NCBI GenBank assembly: GCA_013375455.1
Contig: JABXJT010000075.1
Coordinates: 1-23,439 of the forward strand
Direction of reading: 5' to 3'
Length of the DNA: 23,439 bases
From: Candidatus Helarchaeota archaeon
Lineage (GTDB): Archaea > Asgardarchaeota > Lokiarchaeia > Helarchaeales > HEL-GB-A
Numbering within the stretch: position 1 is the first letter of the stretch; each line of letters begins with the position of its first letter. The notes below the pieces were generated by a model that did no database searches, was not told the DNA's origin, and worked only from the letters and a program-made list of their open reading frames with translations. The position numbers and the translations under genes are program-made. This document shows, piece after piece, positions 21,350 to 23,439 of this stretch.

Positions 21350-23439
21350 TTACTCAGCCTTTTTTGTAAGTGTTTTAACCATTTCTAAGATTTGAGTATT
21401 CGTAAAATGGGGCGTATTGATTGCTTGGACTGGACAAGTTGCGCTACAGGCACCGCAACCCTTACATACTGCCTCGAGAACATGTGATTGATAAGTCAGT
21501 AGTGAGGTGCGTTCGAGCGGACTCTCCACTAGGCGCATTTCAATTGCCCCATAGGGACAGATTTCTTGGCAATTTCCACAACCAATGCAGAGATCTTCAT
21601 TTACTTTAGCGGTGGCCCCGATTACAGTGATTTTTTCTTTTGATAATATCGTGGTAGCTCGTGCCGCAGCACCTTTTGCCTGCGCAATTGTTTCATTAAT
21701 AAATTTTGGCCATTGGGCTGCCCCGCAAAGGAATATACCATCTGTCGCAAAATCTAGCGGTCTTAGCTTAGCATGAGCTTCCAAGAAGAACCCATTCTGA
21801 TCGAGTGGAACCTTCAACATTTGAGCTAAATCCTTATTTTCTGTGGGCAAGAACGCTGCGCTCAACACAACAAGATCTGGTTCTAGTTGTAGAACGCTTT
21901 GCGAATCCAAATTAAATATCGAAAGTTGGATTTTATTATCATTAAGGTCAATTTCGGGAGGACGATTCTCCTCATATTGAATGAAATTAACTCCTAATTC
22001 TCGAGCTTTCTCATAATATTCTTCCTTAAAGCCATAGGTTCGAATGTCTCTATATAGGATAAAAACTTGGGTATCAAGGTCTAAAGATTTCAATTTAAGT
22101 GCATTTTTTATAGCGATAGAGCAACAGATTTTACTACAATAAGGTCGGACTTCATTTCTTGATCCTACGCATTGAATCATCACAATTTTTTTAGCACTCA
22201 CTTCATTCTGGACAATTTTCTGCTCAAACTCTTGCTGAGTAAGAATTCTTTCATCTTGCCCATACAAATATTCAGTAGGTTTGTATTCGAATCCTCCGGT
22301 TGCTACAATGATTATACCCGTTTCAAGTTCTTTCATTTCACCGGTGGTCTTGATTTTGAAATTACCTACATATCCTGTGATATCTTCAATTGCAGTATTT
22401 AATAATACAGTTATTTTATCGTTCCCGTTAACCCTGTCAATCAACTTTTTCAGATATGCCTGGGGGTCATCATCTTCGAGGATATAATGGATTTTTTTCA
22501 CGAGCCCCCCTAATTTTTGTCCCTTTTCAATTAAATAGACATCATATCCTTGGTCGGCTAACTCCAGAGCTGCAGTAAGACCCGCGATTCCACCTCCAAC
22601 AACTAATCCAACTTGCGTAATATCTACAGATATCTCACTTACTGGCTGGAATAACTGGGCTTTAGCGACAGTCATAGCCACTAATTTCTTTGCCTTCGCA
22701 GTGGCATTATTTGGCTCTCTCATATGAACCCATGAACAATGTTCGCGAATATTTACCAACTCAAAAAGGTACCGGTTAAGTCCCGCTTCCCGAATAGTGT
22801 TCTGAAAGAGTGATTCATGAGTTCTCGGGGTACAAGAGGCAACTATTACTCGATTGATATTTTGGTCTTTGATAATTTGCTTAATTTTATCTTGCGTATC
22901 TTGGGAACAGGTATATAAGTTTCTTTCAGCATAGACGACCTTTGGGAGGGTCTCCGCAAACTCTACCACTTCTGGAACGTCAACAACGCCCCCTATATTA
23001 ATCCCACAATGGCATATGAAAACTCCAATTCGTGGCTCTTCTCCCCTTACCGGAATTTCAGGAGGATACGTTTTCTTTGTTGTAAGATTATTTCGCTCAG
23101 ATGCAAGCAGTGCGGATGCTTTTGCTGCGACTCCACTGGCTTCTGCAACGGTCTCAGGGATATCTTTAGGCCCTGAGAAAGTCCCACACGCGTAAATTCC
23201 AGGAACATTAGTTTCTAAAGGTGTAAATACAGATGAAGCAGAAAAATAGTATTTGTTTAGCTTAACTCCCAATTTTTCACATAATTCAATGTTGTCTTTG
23301 GAGGGCTGATAACCTGCAGAAAGCACTACAAGATCAAATCTCGCCTCTTTGGATTCTCCGGCCATTTTATCTTCGTAATAGAGAATAATTTCCCTGGTGA
23401 TTGGGTCCTCTTCAACCAAAGAGATTCTTGCGTTAGTAA
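21350..23439 (-). CDS. hdrA: HdrA, heterodisulfide-reductase-type bifurcating flavoprotein, double-module fusion cut by the right edge
   Basis: HdrA carries the bifurcating FAD and iron-sulfur clusters. The frame is open to the right edge (codons before the TTG at 23419 read TNARIS, as expected inside HdrA), so the start is missing. Reading from the edge: the end of a first FAD module (VVLSAGYQPS, then GIYACGTFSGPKDIPETVAEA) without ferredoxin clusters; then a complete second module starting PRIGVFICHCG near 23030, with SCTPRTHESLF, the FAD fingerprint VVGGGIAGL near 22600 and IQCVGSRNEVRPYCSKICC near 22150; then two 4Fe-4S motifs, CIGCGNCQEICP (about 21590-21555) and CKGCGACSATCP (about 21465-21430). 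All cluster ligands seen are Cys. It is followed directly by mvhD. HdrB and HdrC are not present. Confidence 0.92.
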   Translation of the reverse strand, partial: TNARISLVEEDPITREIILYYEDKMAGESKEARFDLVVLSAGYQPSKDNIELCEKLGVKLNKYYFSASSVFTPLETNVPGIYACGTFSGPKDIPETVAEASGVAAKASALLASERNNLTTKKTYPPEIPVRGEEPRIGVFICHCGINIGGVVDVPEVVEFAETLPKVVYAERNLYTCSQDTQDKIKQIIKDQNINRVIVASCTPRTHESLFQNTIREAGLNRYLFELVNIREHCSWVHMREPNNATAKAKKLVAMTVAKAQLFQPVSEISVDITQVGLVVGGGIAGLTAALELADQGYDVYLIEKGQKLGGLVKKIHYILEDDDPQAYLKKLIDRVNGNDKITVLLNTAIEDITGYVGNFKIKTTGEMKELETGIIIVATGGFEYKPTEYLYGQDERILTQQEFEQKIVQNEVSAKKIVMIQCVGSRNEVRPYCSKICCSIAIKNALKLKSLDLDTQVFILYRDIRTYGFKEEYYEKARELGVNFIQYEENRPPEIDLNDNKIQLSIFNLDSQSVLQLEPDLVVLSAAFLPTENKDLAQMLKVPLDQNGFFLEAHAKLRPLDFATDGIFLCGAAQWPKFINETIAQAKGAAARATTILSKEKITVIGATAKVNEDLCIGCGNCQEICPYGAIEMRLVESPLERTSLLTYQSHVLEAVCKGCGACSATCPVQAINTPHFTNTQILEMVKTLTKKAE

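Noticed and set aside
20929..23439. Selenocysteine in HdrA or MvhD, as in some archaea
   Set aside because: All ligand positions I can read are ordinary cysteine codons and no internal TGA needs to be read through.
1..23439. tRNA, rRNA, CRISPR array, insertion sequence or prophage
   Set aside because: No cloverleaf-like stretch, regularly spaced repeat, transposase or integrase was seen; all gaps between genes are short.

Overview
The window reads as part of an uncultivated archaeal genome. The best evidence is the pair of archaeal C1 and electron-transfer genes at the right end: formylmethanofuran dehydrogenase subunit A, and HdrA with MvhD. AT-rich TATA-like boxes sit a few dozen bases before several isolated genes, and a DUF35 (OB-fold/zinc ribbon) gene lies beside a thiolase, an arrangement well known in archaea. 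Base composition is moderate, roughly 40% G+C by eye. An Asgard-type or similar anaerobic, Wood-Ljungdahl-bearing archaeon would fit, but no ribosomal or phylogenetic marker is present, so the lineage is an inference.

Region 1 (1-11598, all + strand) is a dense acyl-CoA gene cluster. In order: a left-truncated gene of an unrecognised family; an AMP-forming acyl-CoA synthetase; an FMN TIM-barrel enoyl-reductase/nitronate-monooxygenase-type protein; an SDR dehydrogenase; an enoyl-CoA hydratase; a full-length paralogue of the first unknown gene; a coiled-coil/zinc-ribbon protein; a DUF35 protein with two zinc ribbons; an SCP2-type thiolase; an ADP-forming acyl-CoA synthetase alpha-type protein; and a CaiB-type CoA-transferase. 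Together these activate an acid (ligase, ADP-forming synthetase or CoA transfer) and run a beta-oxidation-like spiral in either direction. There is no acyl-CoA dehydrogenase or ETF in the window; an FMN enoyl-reductase-like gene occupies the place where the first redox step would be. The paralogous unknown proteins and the coiled-coil protein are the best candidates for undescribed parts of this system. Just before the ligase, a short imperfect tandem duplication appears to have put an AbrB-like leader out of frame.

Region 2 (about 11600-16180) has small independent units: a minus-strand two-TM protein of unknown function; a D-2-hydroxyacid dehydrogenase with a class II aldolase; two tandemly duplicated small membrane proteins preceded by a perfect inverted repeat; and a secernin-like C69 peptidase with its own promoter.

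Region 3 (16200-23439, all - strand) holds a PaaK-type ligase followed by a HAD phosphatase, a stand-alone fwdA, and a tightly packed hdrA-mvhD-7TM operon whose hdrA runs off the right edge. That HdrA is a fusion carrying the end of one FAD module followed by a complete second module with two [4Fe-4S] clusters. HdrA/MvhD could pass electrons between acyl-CoA oxidation or C1 metabolism and ferredoxin, hydrogenase or formate enzymes that must be encoded elsewhere.
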